A DNA stretch of 64,000 bases from Callorhinus ursinus (Eukaryota; Chordata; Mammalia; Carnivora; Otariidae), in the NCBI RefSeq assembly GCF_003265705.1, contig NW_020312775.1:1906270-1970269 (forward strand), in the 5' to 3' direction. Every line of letters starts with the position of its first letter. The stretch's first letter is position 1. A program made the translations under genes and the position numbers. The notes under the pieces are model-generated. The model did no database searches, was not told the origin of the DNA, and saw nothing but the letters and a program-made list of their open reading frames with translations. This document shows positions 25,454-36,449 of the stretch, one piece after another.

Positions 25454-26815
25454 TTGGGATAAATTCCTTCATCTCTGCATTATGTCTAAGCCTCTGCTTT
25501 CTTCTCTGTGTTAGAAAATCAGTTATGTCTCCTGCTCTTGAAAGTAATGGCCTTATGAAGAAGAGACCAAATATTGTCTAAGGACTCTTGCTTCAGAGAA
25601 TGTCTCTGGTGTGTGCTGTGTGTACTCTACTGTTGTGTTTTGGCTGCTCTGTCATTTAGGCCACTTGTCTGCAGAGGCTCTTTTTGCCTGCTGTGGGCAG
25701 TGTTTGGTCCCTGGACTGATTGTGGTGAGTTTTAACTAGGTGTGCTCTGGTCTTCTTCTGAAATTAGATCCAACACCAACTCTACTAGAACTGAGGCCCT
25801 GTAGAACTCTCTGGTTGGGAAATGTGATGTGGTGAGTGGTTTGTGTTGGTCACCTAGGGGAGGGACCCACTGCACTGGGACTGAGGCAAGTGTGACTGAG
25901 AAAGACAGTCCCATCAGAGCCCATGGGTGTGTGGCTTGGTGTAAGCAAGTTAGGCAGCCAGTGACAGGGTTGTTTTGTCTCCAGCTAGTAGCTCTGTGTT
26001 CATGCTGATGGATGACAGAGGGAAATGGCACCAGCCAGCTCCTTTGTTCCTGGAGAGGCATCTTTGTGAATGCTGCCTTTCAAGGACACACTTCAAGAAG
26101 AGCAAAAAAATCTCCACTTGTGTGTCCCAAGTGTTCCCGAGATCACCATTTCCATGGTATTAGCCTTCCAGGTTGTTTGCTTTCCCTCTCTCCAGAAGCA
26201 GTGCCCTGCCCTCTGGGCTCTACCCCAGCAAAGCTTGCTGACCTTTAAAACTCTAGGCTTTAAGCCCTGGTAGTTGCAAGAACTCACGTAATTCAGGCCT
26301 CTCATTTTCCAAGCCAATGGCTTTGGGGAAACACTCTCCTTGTGCATTCTCTTGTGTGCTCCTTTCTCTTTTGGCCTTCTTTGTGCCCATGGCTCTCTCT
26401 TCTTTGCAGCACCCACAATCCATTTGTCCCCTAAACTGCACCTCCATACTTCCTACTCCTCTTTGATATGTCCTCTTCTCCCCCTTTAGTTGTGGTATTT
26501 GTTCTCTCAGTCTTCTGGTCAATTTCTGGGGGTATTTAGGATGATTTAATAGTTACCTACTTGTATTTATGGGATGAAACTAACTTAGGGTGCTACTATT
26601 CTACTGTCATCTTCCTTTCCTCTAGAAAGCTGAACAAAAACGTGTTTCTTGCCCATGTAAACTCAGAGGGACCTCTGGTGACACTTCAAGGCTGTTTCCT
26701 TCCTAAGACCAACTGTTGGACCTAGGGTGTGTTGCATTTATGGCTCTGCAATTTCTACATGTGGTTTTGAGAAACCTATGATTATAGAGGCTGACAAGTT
26801 CCACTGATGTAAAAA

Positions 26816-27369
26816 TGTTGGGATTTGGGAGTGAATTGTCAAGAAAGAATTCTTGAGGCATCTTTGGTGCAAAAAAGGGTGGTTTTATTAAAGCATGGGG
26901 ACAGGACCCATGGATAGAAAGAGTTGCAGTGGGATTGTGAGGAGTGGCTGATTATATACTTTCAAGTTGGGAGGGGGTTAGGGATACCAAAAGTCTCTAA
27001 GGAATTTGGAAGCAAAGTTTCCAGAACCTTGAGGAGCTAGCTGTTATTAGGAAAAGGTCATTTACTACTGTCTAGTAAAACCTTAGTCATGAGACTTTCA
27101 GATGTATATCAGTGGGCCATATGCTTGGAAGATGATTGCTAACATTTATCTTGGTGGGGGGATAAGATAAAGGACATTTCCAAAGGTATTTTTACAGAAT
27201 CCTGGAGGTTGGGCTAATGTCAAGATAAGGTTTCCTTTTGTCTCTAGCAAAAGTATTACCATCAAGGAAGCTAACTAAGCTCCTTGAGGAAGGTCACTCT
27301 GCCTGTCTCAAGGACTTGTCAATGGGCTGTAAGTTGTAGGGAAATTTAATTTATTTTTCTTTTGCCTCA
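26816..27369 (-). mobile_element. Solo LTR of an endogenous retrovirus (unclassified)
   Basis: Read on the minus strand, the element starts TGAGGCAAAAG at 27369 and ends CAAATCCCAACA at 26816, that is TG...CA. It contains AATAAA at about 26885-26890 near the expected R region, followed by about 70 bases of U5. A TATA-like AGTATATAATC lies upstream near 26955. No gag, pol or env sequence adjoins it, so it looks like a solo LTR. A clear 4-6 bp target repeat was not seen. The family is not recognised. Confidence 0.6.
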
Positions 27370-27686
27370 CCAAGATCTGCAGTTAAAATCTGGAGACTCA
27401 GGATAGCAGATGGCGTAGTTCCAGTCTGAGTCTTAAGGCCTAAGAACCAGGAAAGCACATGGTAGCCTTTTAGTCCAAATTCCAGCAAGCTCAAGACTTA
27501 GGAGGCTTGTCTTGCACAGCAGCAAGATGAGTAGATCTCTGAAGTGGTCCGCCAAAACCTTAGTGGTTTATAAAGAGTCCTAAGGGTTTTATCAGGTATA
27601 CCACCCTGGTGGGTACAACAACACATTGCTCCTTTAAGGCTGCATCCTTGAAAACCACTCCTAGTGTGATCAACCATTATTTCTTT

Positions 27687-27870
27687 TTTTTTCTGATTCT
27701 ATTTATTTGAGATAGAGAGAGAGAGAGAGCACACAAGCAGGGGGAGCAGCAGGCAGAGGTAGAAGCAGGCTCCCCACAGAGCAGGAGCCCAATGAGGGGC
27801 TTGATCCCACGACCCGAGGATCATGACCTGAGACAGACGCTTAACTGACTGAATCTCCCAGGTGCCCCAC
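27687..27870 (-). mobile_element. SINEC
   Basis: The (GA)n tract lies near 27710-27730. The head end reads GACTGAATCTCCCAGGTGCC near 27847. Direct repeats CCATTATTTCTTT at 27674-27686 and 27871-27883 are identical. Confidence 0.95.
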
Positions 27871-27889
27871 CCATTATTTCTTTAAACAG

Positions 27890-28990
27890 ACTTCCTTCCC
27901 CTTCTTCTGAGACCACCTTCTTGTGTGATTGGTTTTCTTGATGGTGTCCTATAAATTTTATAGGCTTTCTTTACTTGTTTTCTTTTCTTTCGTTCTTTCT
28001 TTTTTGGGGGGGGGTTTCTTCTGACTAGATAGTTTCAAATGACTGAACTTCAAGTTTACTAATTATTTCTTTGCTTGATCAACTCTGATGTAGAAGTTCT
28101 CTATTCAATTTTTATTTCAGTTATTATTATTGTTTTTAGCTCCAGGATGTGTGTTTGGTTCTTTTTAAATAGTTTTTATCCCTTTGTTGAGCTTCTCAGT
28201 TTGTTCATGTATTCTTTTCTTGATTTCATTTAGTTGTCTGTGTTCCCTTCTAGCTCACTGAGCTCCTTTAAGATGAATATTTTGAATTCTTTTTCAGACA
28301 GTTTATATATCTTCATTCCTTTAGAGTTGGTTACAGGAGTTTTATCATGTTTCCCTGATTTTTCTGCGATCCCTGTAGCCTGTTGTTGCTGTTTGTGCAC
28401 TTGAAAAATAAGTCACCTGTTCCAGACTTTACAGACTGGCTTTGGGAAAAAAGCTTTTCACCAGGAAACTCAGCCAGAGATTCTGGGTGTGTAGGCTGCC
28501 AGGATGTGTGGTCCAATGGTCCCACTGTTGGGGACTGTGGGCTGACTGTTGAAATCTGTGTATTGGTTGTCAAGGGTCCCTGCCCCATTTCTTTGTTCTT
28601 AGCTACCCCCAGGTGAGCTCTCCATGCCAATTTCCTCAGTGTTCTTTGTGGGGTGTGACAGAGGTAGGCCTCTCATGTAGTACCCTGAAGAGTTGGGGAA
28701 GTCAGATACTGGCTTTGCTCTCTCTTTCCACCGTGGGAGAACTTGGAGGATGATGGGATCTCTCTTGGTGTTGTGCTATGCCAGCTTGAGATGGGGGGTA
28801 ACTTGGGTCAAATGAAACTATTCTTTTACCCTTTCAATATATATATTTTTCTTTTCTATGATTCACTGCATTGGTATAAACTCTCATTTGTACTCTGGAG
28901 TCCTCATGAAGGTATTTTAATCCATGGCTGGTTGTTAAATTGCTTTCCTGTGGGGGAATAAGTCTTGGAATCTCCTATTCTGCTATCTTG
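27890..28990 (-). mobile_element. Ancient L1 5' region (ORF1 side)
   Basis: Diverged reverse L1. Blocks such as GAATATTTTGAATTCTTTTT (28275-28294) and GTTCATGTATTCTTTTCTTG (28203-28222) are typical of the reversed N-terminal ORF1/5' part of L1M elements. The end near 28970-28990 (TCTGCTATCTTGCTGACATT) looks like a reversed L1 5' terminus. It may be the displaced 5' part of copy F. Confidence 0.55.
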
Positions 28991-29329
28991 CTGACATTAT
29001 CCTGTAATTTTTTTTTTTTTTTAAGATCAAGAAGCTTTTTGGTACTAATATGAAAACATTTCCAATACACATTACTAAGTAAAAAGTCAAAGAGCAAAAC
29101 AATAACCTACCATTAGGGTGGAAAATTGGTAAGGAAAAATCATATGGATTTCTATTGGCCTGTGAATGTATAAGAAAATCTTAAAAGAAAGACAAAACAA
29201 AATAAAATGGCAATTGTAATTCGCATTAGGGGCTGTGAACTGGAGATAGGATAGAAGGGGTAGCATCTATATGCTGCCTGCAAAAGAGTTATTTTAGACC
29301 TAAAGACACCTGCAGATTGAAAGTGGGGG

Positions 29330-32300
29330 GTGTGGAAAACCATCTACTATGTTAATGGATATCAAAATAAAGCCAGAGTAGTAATATTTATAACGGACAA
29401 ACTAGATTTTAAACTAAACACTGTAACAAGAGATGAAAAAGGGCACTATATCATAATAAATAGGTCTATCCAACAAAAGGATCTAACAATTGTAAATATT
29501 TATGCTTCCAACTTGGGAGCACCTGACTCTAAAACATAACAAACATAAAGAAACTCATTGATAATAATACAATAATAGTAGGGGAATTTAACACCCCATT
29601 TACATCAATGGACAGATAATCTCAGCAGAAAATCAACAAGGAAACCATTGCTTTAAATGATACACTGGACCAGATGGCCTTAACAGATATATTCGGATTA
29701 TTTCATTCTAAAGCAGCAGAATATACATCCTTTTCCAGTACACATGGGGTATTCTCCAGAACAGATCATACACTAGGTCACATATCAGGCCTCAACAAGT
29801 ACAAAAAGGTTGAGATCATACTGCATCTTTTCTAACCACAATGCTATGAAACTTGAAGTCTACCACAAGAGAAAAAAAATTGGAAACGCCACATATACAT
29901 GGAGGTTAAGGAACATCCTACTAAAGAATGAATGGATTAACCAGGAAATTAAAGAAGAAATTAAAAAAAAACATGGAAACAAATGGTAATGAAAGTATGA
30001 TGGAAATGATGGTCCACAGCCTTTGGGATGTAGCAAAAGCAGTCATAAGAGAGAAGTATATAGGAATACAGGCCTACTTCAAGAAGCAAGAAAAATCTCA
30101 AATGTGTAACCTAGTGTTACATCTAAAGGAGCTAGAAAAAGAACAACAAATGAAGCCTAAAGCCAGCAGAAGGGAAATAATAAAGATTAGAGCAGAATTA
30201 AATGTTATAGAAACAATAACAAAAAAATACAATAGAACAGATCAATGAAACCAGGAGCTGGTTCCTTGAAAGAATTAATAAAATTGATAAACCCCTATTC
30301 AGACTTATAAAAAAGAAAAGAGGGATAATGCAAATAATTAAAAATCATGAGTGAGAGAGGAGAGATCACAACCAACACCACAGAAATACAAACAATTATA
30401 AGAGAATATTATGAACAATTATATGCCAAGAAAATGGACAATCTGGAAGAAATAGATAAATTCCTACAAACATATAAACTACCAAAACTGAAATAGGAAA
30501 AATAGAAAACTTGAACAGGTTGATAACCAGCAAAGAAATTGAATCAATAATCAAAACTCTCCCAACAAACAAAAGTCCAGGACCAGATGGCTTCACAGAT
30601 GAATGCTACAAAACACTTAAGAAAACACTTAAAGAAGAGTTCATACCTGCTCTTCACAAACTGTTCCAAAAAATAGAAATGGAAAGAAAACTTCAAAACT
30701 CACTCTACAAAGTCCCGAATTACCTTGATTCCAAAACCAGACAAAGACCTGACTAAAAAAAGACAATTATAGGCCAGTATCCCTGTTGAGCATGAATGCA
30801 AAAATTCTCCACAAGATACTAGCAAATTGAATTCAATAGTACATTAAAAGAATCATTCACCATGATCAAGTGGGATTTATTCCTAGACTGCAAGGGTGGT
30901 TCAATATTAGCAAATCAATCAATGTGACACCACATTAATAAAAGAGAGGATAAGAACCATATGATCTTGTCAATAGATGCAGAAAAATCATTTGACAAAG
31001 TACAGCATCCATTCTTGATAAAAACCCTTAACAAAGTAGGGATAGAGGGAGCATAACTCAACATCACAAAGGCCATATATGAAATACTTACAGCTAATAT
31101 CCTCAAGGGGGAAAACCTGAGAACTTTTCCTCTAGGGTCAGGAACAAGACATGGATATCCACTCTCACTATTGTTATTTAATATAGTATTGGATGTCCTA
31201 GCCTTAGCAATCTGACAAAAATGAAAAAAAAATTGGCAAGGAAGGAGTCAAAAACCCAAAGGACTCCACCAAGAAAGTGCTATAACTGATATATGAATTC
31301 AGTAATGTCGCAGGATACAAAATCAGTGTACAGGAATCTGTTGCATTTCTATACACCAATAATGAAGCAGCAGAAATAGAAATCAAGGAATTGATCCCAT
31401 TTACAGTTGCACTAAAAAGTCATGTTACCTGGAAATAAACCTAACCAAACAGGTAAAAGATCTGTACGCTGAGGACTATAGAACACTTATGAAAGAAATG
31501 GAAGATGACATAAAGAAATGGAAAGACATCCCATGCTCATGGAATGGAAGAAAAAATATTGTTCAAATGTCTCTATTACCCAAAACAATCTACACATTTA
31601 GTGTAATCCCTATCAAAATACCACCAGTATTTTTCACAGAACTAGAACAAACAATCCTAAAATTTGTGTGGAACCACAAAATACCTGGAATATTCAAAGC
31701 AATCTTGAAACAGAAAAGCAAAGCTACAGGCATCACAATTCCAGACTTCAAGTTATATTACAAAGCTGTAGTGATCAAGATAGCACAGTATTGGCACAAA
31801 AGCAGACACATAGATTAGTGGGACAGAATAGGAAACCCAGAAGTGTATCCACAACTATATGGTCAACTAACATTTGACAAAGCAGAAAAGAATATCCAGT
31901 GGAAAAAAGACAGTCTCGTCAACAAATGGTGTTGGGAAAACTGGACAGCAACATGCAAAATAATGAAACTGGACCATTTTCTTATACCATACACAAAAGT
32001 CAATTCAAGATGGATGAAATACCTAAATGCAGGACAGGAATACATGAAAGTCCTAAAGTAGAACACAGGCAGTAACCTCTTTGTCTTCAGCTGTAGCAAC
32101 TTTTTACTAGACACATCTCTGGAGGCAAGGGAAAACAAAGCAAAAATGAACTATTGGGACTTCATCAAGATAAAAAAGCTTCTGCACAGCAAAGGAAGCA
32201 GTCAACAAAACTAAAAGACAAACTTTGGGATGGAAGAGGATATTTGCAAATGACATATCTGATAAAAGGTTAGTATCAAAAGTCTATAAACAACCTGTGA

Positions 32301-32850
32301 AACTCAACATCCCCCCCAAAATAATCCAGTTAAGAAATGGGCAGAAGACATGAATAGATATTTTTCCAAAAAAGACATCCAGCTGGTTAACAGAGATATG
32401 AAAAAATGCTCAACATCACTCATCATCAGGGAAATACAAATCACAACTACAATGACATATCACCTCACACTTGTAAGAATGGCTAAAATTAATTACACAA
32501 GAAACAAACAGTTTTTGGTGAGGATGTGGTATAAGTGGAACCCTCTTTCTCTGCTGGTAGGAATGGAAACAAATGCATCCACTCTGGAAAACAGTATGGA
32601 GGTTCTGAAAATGTTAAAAATAGAACGAACCTATGATCCAGAAATTGCGCTACTGGGTATTTACCCAAAGGATATAAAAATACTGATTTGAAGAGATACG
32701 TGCACCCTGATGTTTATAGCAGCATTATCAACAATAGCCAAATTAATGAAAGAGCCCAAATGTCCATTGATGAATGGATAAAGACAATGTGGTATGTATG
32801 TATGTATGTATGTGTGTATGTATGTGTGTGTGTATGTATGTATATATATA
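29330..32850 (+). pseudogene. L1 ORF2 remnant, copy J
   Basis: Pieces in order: 29330-29539 (endonuclease; DLTIVNIYASNLGAP), 29928-30248 (linker; [20 protein letters not shown]), 30511-30756 (RT start; [14 protein letters not shown]), 31489-31818 ([18 protein letters not shown]), 31843-32061 ([20 protein letters not shown]), and 32350-32691 (C-terminal cysteine region). Near 31247-31260 the sequence passes directly from the GKEGVK block to NPKDST, so the codons for the FADD active-site motif are missing. Confidence 0.85.
32791..32850. repeat. (TATG)n/(TG)n/(TA)n microsatellite
   Basis: Expanded TATG and TGTG units at the point where L1 normally encodes the WYIYTMEYY block, leading into the rearranged segment. 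Confidence 0.9.
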
Positions 32851-32856
32851 CACTCA

Positions 32857-32931
32857 GTTCTGAAATAATCAATAGTTCTTAATCAATTAATCCTCTCAAA
32901 CTACTTTGAATATATTAGGGTGGCTGTCAAG
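32857..32931. repeat. Inverted 75-bp copy of downstream flank (left arm)
   Basis: This stretch is foreign to L1. It is the reverse complement of 33812-33886 with 72 of 75 bases identical (differences at TTCTT/CTCTT, CTACT/CTGCT and GAATAT/GAGTAT). It ends exactly where a copied piece of the L1's own ORF2 begins. Confidence 0.93.
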
Positions 32932-32934
32932 CTT

Positions 32935-32965
32935 TGGGATTTATTCCTAGACTGCAAGGGTGGTT
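32935..32965 (+). repeat. 31-bp direct copy of this L1's own ORF2
   Basis: The stretch beginning TGGGATTTATTCCTAGACTG at 32935 is identical over 31 bases to 30871-30901 in the RT region of the same L1, about 2.06 kb upstream. Similarity stops on both sides. Confidence 0.9.
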
Positions 32966-32978
32966 TCATAAAGATTTA

Positions 32979-33003
32979 ATTCTTTTTATGGCTGAGTAGT
33001 ATT

Positions 33004-33040
<37 letters not shown>
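32979..33040. repeat. Inverted L1 3' fragment plus (AT)n
   Basis: ATTCTTTTTATGGCTGAGTA at 32980-32999 is reversed L1 C-terminal sequence. It is followed by about 16 AT units, after which the sense L1 resumes with AAAAGAATGAAATC at 33050. The ends form a small inverted repeat around the AT tract. Confidence 0.85.
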
Positions 33041-33047
<7 letters not shown>

Positions 33048-33430
33048 GAAAAGAATGAAATCTTGCCATTCAAAATGACATGAATTGAGCTAGAGCATAT
33101 TATACTAAGTGAAATAAGTCAGTTAGAGAAAGACAGATACCATATTACTTCACTCATATGTGGAATTTAAGACACAAAACAGATGAACATAGGGGAAAAA
33201 AAATAAAGAGAGGCAAACCATAAAACAGACTCTTCACTATAGAGGAGAAACTGTGGCTTTCTGGAGGGGAGGTGGGCAGGGGGATAGGTTTAATGGGTGA
33301 TGGGTATTAAGGAGGGCAGTTGTAATGAGCACTGGGTGTTATATATAAGTGATAAATCACTAAATTTTACTCCCAAAACTAATATTACACTATATGTAAA
33401 AACTTGAAACAAACAAATGAACAAAACCCC

Positions 33431-33928
33431 CCAAAAGCAAGAAACAAACAGAAGATTGTGATTATGGTTATATAACTCTACAAATAGAATAGTAAGTTGG
33501 AATTTTATACATTTAAAAAAAAGGAGAGAAAGGGTTAGGAGGAAGACATTTTTACCTTCTATAGTTTGAACAGTGTGTATCTAATAGTAATCTATTTAAC
33601 CAATTAATTTTATGATTACATAATTTATGAACTAATACCTTAGAATAACTTCTTGATATAGTTATAACTGAATGAGATTAAATATGTTATAATTTAAGAA
33701 TAAAGTAAGTGCTTATAATTTGAATAATTACATTACCAAAGAGTAGAATTTTCTTGCTTTGCAAGTCAGATTCTGTTGGACTTAGTTTTCTTGACAATAA
33801 AATAGAGAAAACTTGACAGCCACCCTAATATACTCAAAGCAGTTTGAGAGGATTAATTGATTAAGAGCTATTGATTATTTCAGAACCAACATTTTCATGT
33901 TATTAAATAATATAGAATACACCACATG
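33431..33928. other. AT-rich flank of L1 copy J
   Basis: No gene or recognised repeat apart from the 75-bp arm at 33812-33886. Confidence 0.5.
33812..33886. repeat. 75-bp right arm of the inverted repeat (likely the source copy)
   Basis: Lies in non-L1 flanking sequence about 380 bases beyond the L1 3' end. Its reverse complement is found at 32857-32931. Its setting in flanking DNA makes it the probable original. Confidence 0.9.
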
Positions 33929-33946
33929 AGATGTTACATTATTTTA

Positions 33947-34146
33947 TTTTATTTTTTTTAAAGATTTTATTTATTTATTTGAGAGAGAGAGAATGAGAGA
34001 TAGAGAACACGAGAGGGAAGAGGGTCAGAGGGAGAAGCAGACTCCCTGCTGAGCAGGGAGCCCGACATGGGACTTGATCCTGCGACTCCAGGATCATGAC
34101 CTGAGCTGAAGGCAGTCGCTTAACCAACTGAGCCACCCAGGCGCCC
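33947..34146 (-). mobile_element. Full-length SINEC with perfect 18-bp target repeat
   Basis: The complete reversed element ends in GAGCCACCCAGGCGCCC at 34130-34146. Direct repeats AGATGTTACATTATTTTA at 33929-33946 and 34147-34164 are identical, so the copy is young. Confidence 0.97.
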
Positions 34147-34504
34147 AGATGTTACATTATTTTAAATACAGATTATAGGAAAAAGATATTTCTAGGTATG
34201 ATTTATGTTTTTTAATTTGGAAAATGTTGGTTTATTTAGTTATTCAGATTTTCCAAATATTGAAAGATTTTATTATACAATAAAAAAATCATATTAATAC
34301 TACTACCAATTTTATCAGAATGGCCTTTAAATGTTGGAAAGCTCTCAGGCTCAAGGAGCTACATCAACTTTTATAAAGTTCTAAATTTCCCCTGAAAGCT
34401 TGAGTTTTATCATTGGCAGCAAATACTGTCACTTGTTTTCCTTGAAGTAATTGTTTTACTTCATTCATTTTTGAGAAAATGTCTGTCAAATGCTCCTGAC
34501 AACC

Positions 34505-35975
34505 TTAATTTTTTTTCATCATGATGATTGTACTCTTTAATCCCCATCACCTATTTCACCCATCCCCCAGCCCACCTACCATCTGGTAACCATCAATTTG
34601 TTCCCTATAGTTAAGAGTCTGTTTCTTGGTTTCTCTCTCTCTCTTTTTAACTTTGCTCATTTGTTTTGTTTCTTGAATTCTACATGAGTGAAATCATATC
34701 ATATTTTTCTTTCTCTGACTGACTTATTTCACTTAGCATTAAACTCTTTAGCTCCATCCATGTCTTTGCAAATGGCAAAATTTCATTCTTTTTAATGGAT
34801 GAATAATATTCCATTGTATGTGTATACCACATCTTCTTTATCCATTGATCTATCATTGGACACTTGGGCTGCTTCCATAGTTTGGCTATTGTAAGTAATG
34901 CTGCAATAAGCATCAGGGTACATGTATCTCTTTGAATCAGTGTTTTTGTATTCCCTGGGTAAATACCCAGTAGTTCAATTACTGGATGGTAGGGTAGTTC
35001 TATTTTTAATTTTTTGAGGAAACCCCATACTGTTTTGCATAGTAGCTGCATCAGATTTCATTCCCACCAATAGTGCAAGAGTTCCTTTTTTTCCACATCC
35101 TTGCCAATGTGGAAAATTTCTTGCTATTTCTTATGTTTTTGATTTTAGCCATTTTGACAGGTGTGAGGTGATAATCTCACTGTAGTTTTGACTTGCATTT
35201 CCCTGATGATTAGTGATGTTGAGTATCTTTGCATGTATCTGTTGACCATCTGGATGTCTTCTTTGGAAAAATGTCTGTTCATCTCTTTTGCCCATTTTTA
35301 AATTGGACTATTTGGGTGTTTTTGGGGTGTGTTCTTTATATATTTTGGATACTAACTCTCTTTCAGATATGTCATTTGCAAATATCTTCTCCCATTCTAA
35401 AGTTTGCCTTTTTGTTCTGTTGATTTTTCCCTTCATGTGCAGAAATTTTTATTTTGATGTAGTCCAAATAGTTCATTTTTGCTTTTGTTTCCCTTGCCTC
35501 AGGAGACATATCTAGAAAAATGTTGCTATAGCTGATGTCAGAGAAATTACTGCCCCTGTTCCTTTTAAGAATTTTTATGGTTTTAGGTCTCACATTTAGC
35601 TCTTTCATCCATTTTGAATTTATTTTAGTGTATGGTGAAAGAAAGTGGTCCGGTTTCATTCCTTTGCATGTTGCTGTCCAGTTTTTCCAACACATTTTAT
35701 TAAAGAGACAGTGTTTTTCCCATTGTATACTCATTCCTCTTTTGTCAGGTTTAGTTGGTCATATAATTGGGGGTTTATTTCTGGGTTTTCTATTCTGTTA
35801 TTCTGTTCCATTGATCTATATGTTTATTCTTATGCTAGTACCATACTGTTTTATTTACTACCACTTTGTAATATAACTTGTAGTCTGGAATTGTGATACC
35901 TCCAGTTTTATTTTTCTTTTCAAATTGCTTTGGCTCTTTGAGGTATTTTGTGGTTCCATATGTTTTATGTTTTTC
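34505..35975 (-). mobile_element. 5'-truncated L1 (copy K)
   Basis: The reversed 3' UTR covers about 34505-34680, then the ORF2 C-terminus. Open pieces are 35051-34680 (IDQWIKKMWYTHTMEYYSSI) and 35734-35372 (LFNKMCWKNWTATCKGMKPD). Similarity ends near 35975. Boundaries are approximate and no target repeat was identified. Confidence 0.85.
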
Positions 35976-36186
35976 AAAGCTAAAAAAAGCAAAAAAGTTA
36001 AAAATTTAAACATGACTTAAATGTAATATGATTTACCTAGCACAAGCTCAAATTGGAACAGATACTTGATTTGCTATTTTTTTAATTATAAAAGATTTAC
36101 CTGGTTTTTAGTTAATTGGCAGATACTAGAAATAACATAAAAAAATCTATATTCTTTGAGAAGGTACATTGCCTGCTTTTTGTGTA

Positions 36187-36245
36187 TAAATGTGTGTGTG
36201 TGTGTGTGCGTGTGCGCGCGTGCATGCGTGTGTGCATGAGCACAT
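36187..36245. repeat. (TG)n/(CG) microsatellite next to a SINE
   Basis: TGTGTG with CGCG interruptions, just outside the A-rich end of the SINE at 36255-36449. Confidence 0.9.
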
Positions 36246-36254
36246 GTGTGCTAT

Positions 36255-36449
36255 TGCTTTTTCTTTTTAGGGAGAGAGAGTAAGAGTGCAAACAGGGAGG
36301 GGTTAGAGAGAGAGAGAATCTTATGCTCTTAAGCAGGCTCCACACCCAGCATGGAGCCCGATGTGGGGATCAATATCACCACCCCGAGATCATGACTTGA
36401 GCCAAATCAAGAGTCAGATGTTGAACTGACTGAGCCACCCAGGTGCCCC
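36255..36449 (-). mobile_element. SINEC
   Basis: The reversed element has a (GA)n tract near 36306-36318 and a head GAGCCACCCAGGTGCCCC at 36432-36449. Flanking repeats are unclear because of the adjoining TG tract. Confidence 0.92.

Larger units (their letters stand above)
20165..26625 (-). mobile_element. Near full-length, decayed L1 (copy I)
   Basis: The element is reversed. The 3' UTR is about 20165-20450, ORF2 runs from about 20450 to about 24480 including SINE sequence, ORF1 covers 24500-25530 and the 5' UTR reaches about 26625 (5' end seen as CTACTGTCATCTTCCTTTCC near 26600). Two SINEs are inserted at 21841-22039 and 24198-24393. The left border cuts ancient copy F. No target repeat could be confirmed. 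Confidence 0.82.
29290..33430 (+). mobile_element. 5'-truncated L1 with rearranged 3' end (copy J)
   Basis: The element is in sense orientation. ORF2 runs from inside the endonuclease (about 29320) to about 32850, followed by a rearranged stretch at 32857-33060, then the last ORF2 codons and the 3' UTR to about 33430 (GATGGGTATTAAGGAGGGCA at 33299). There is no clear target repeat. Copy J is older than copies A and N, as judged by many frame breaks. Confidence 0.85.
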
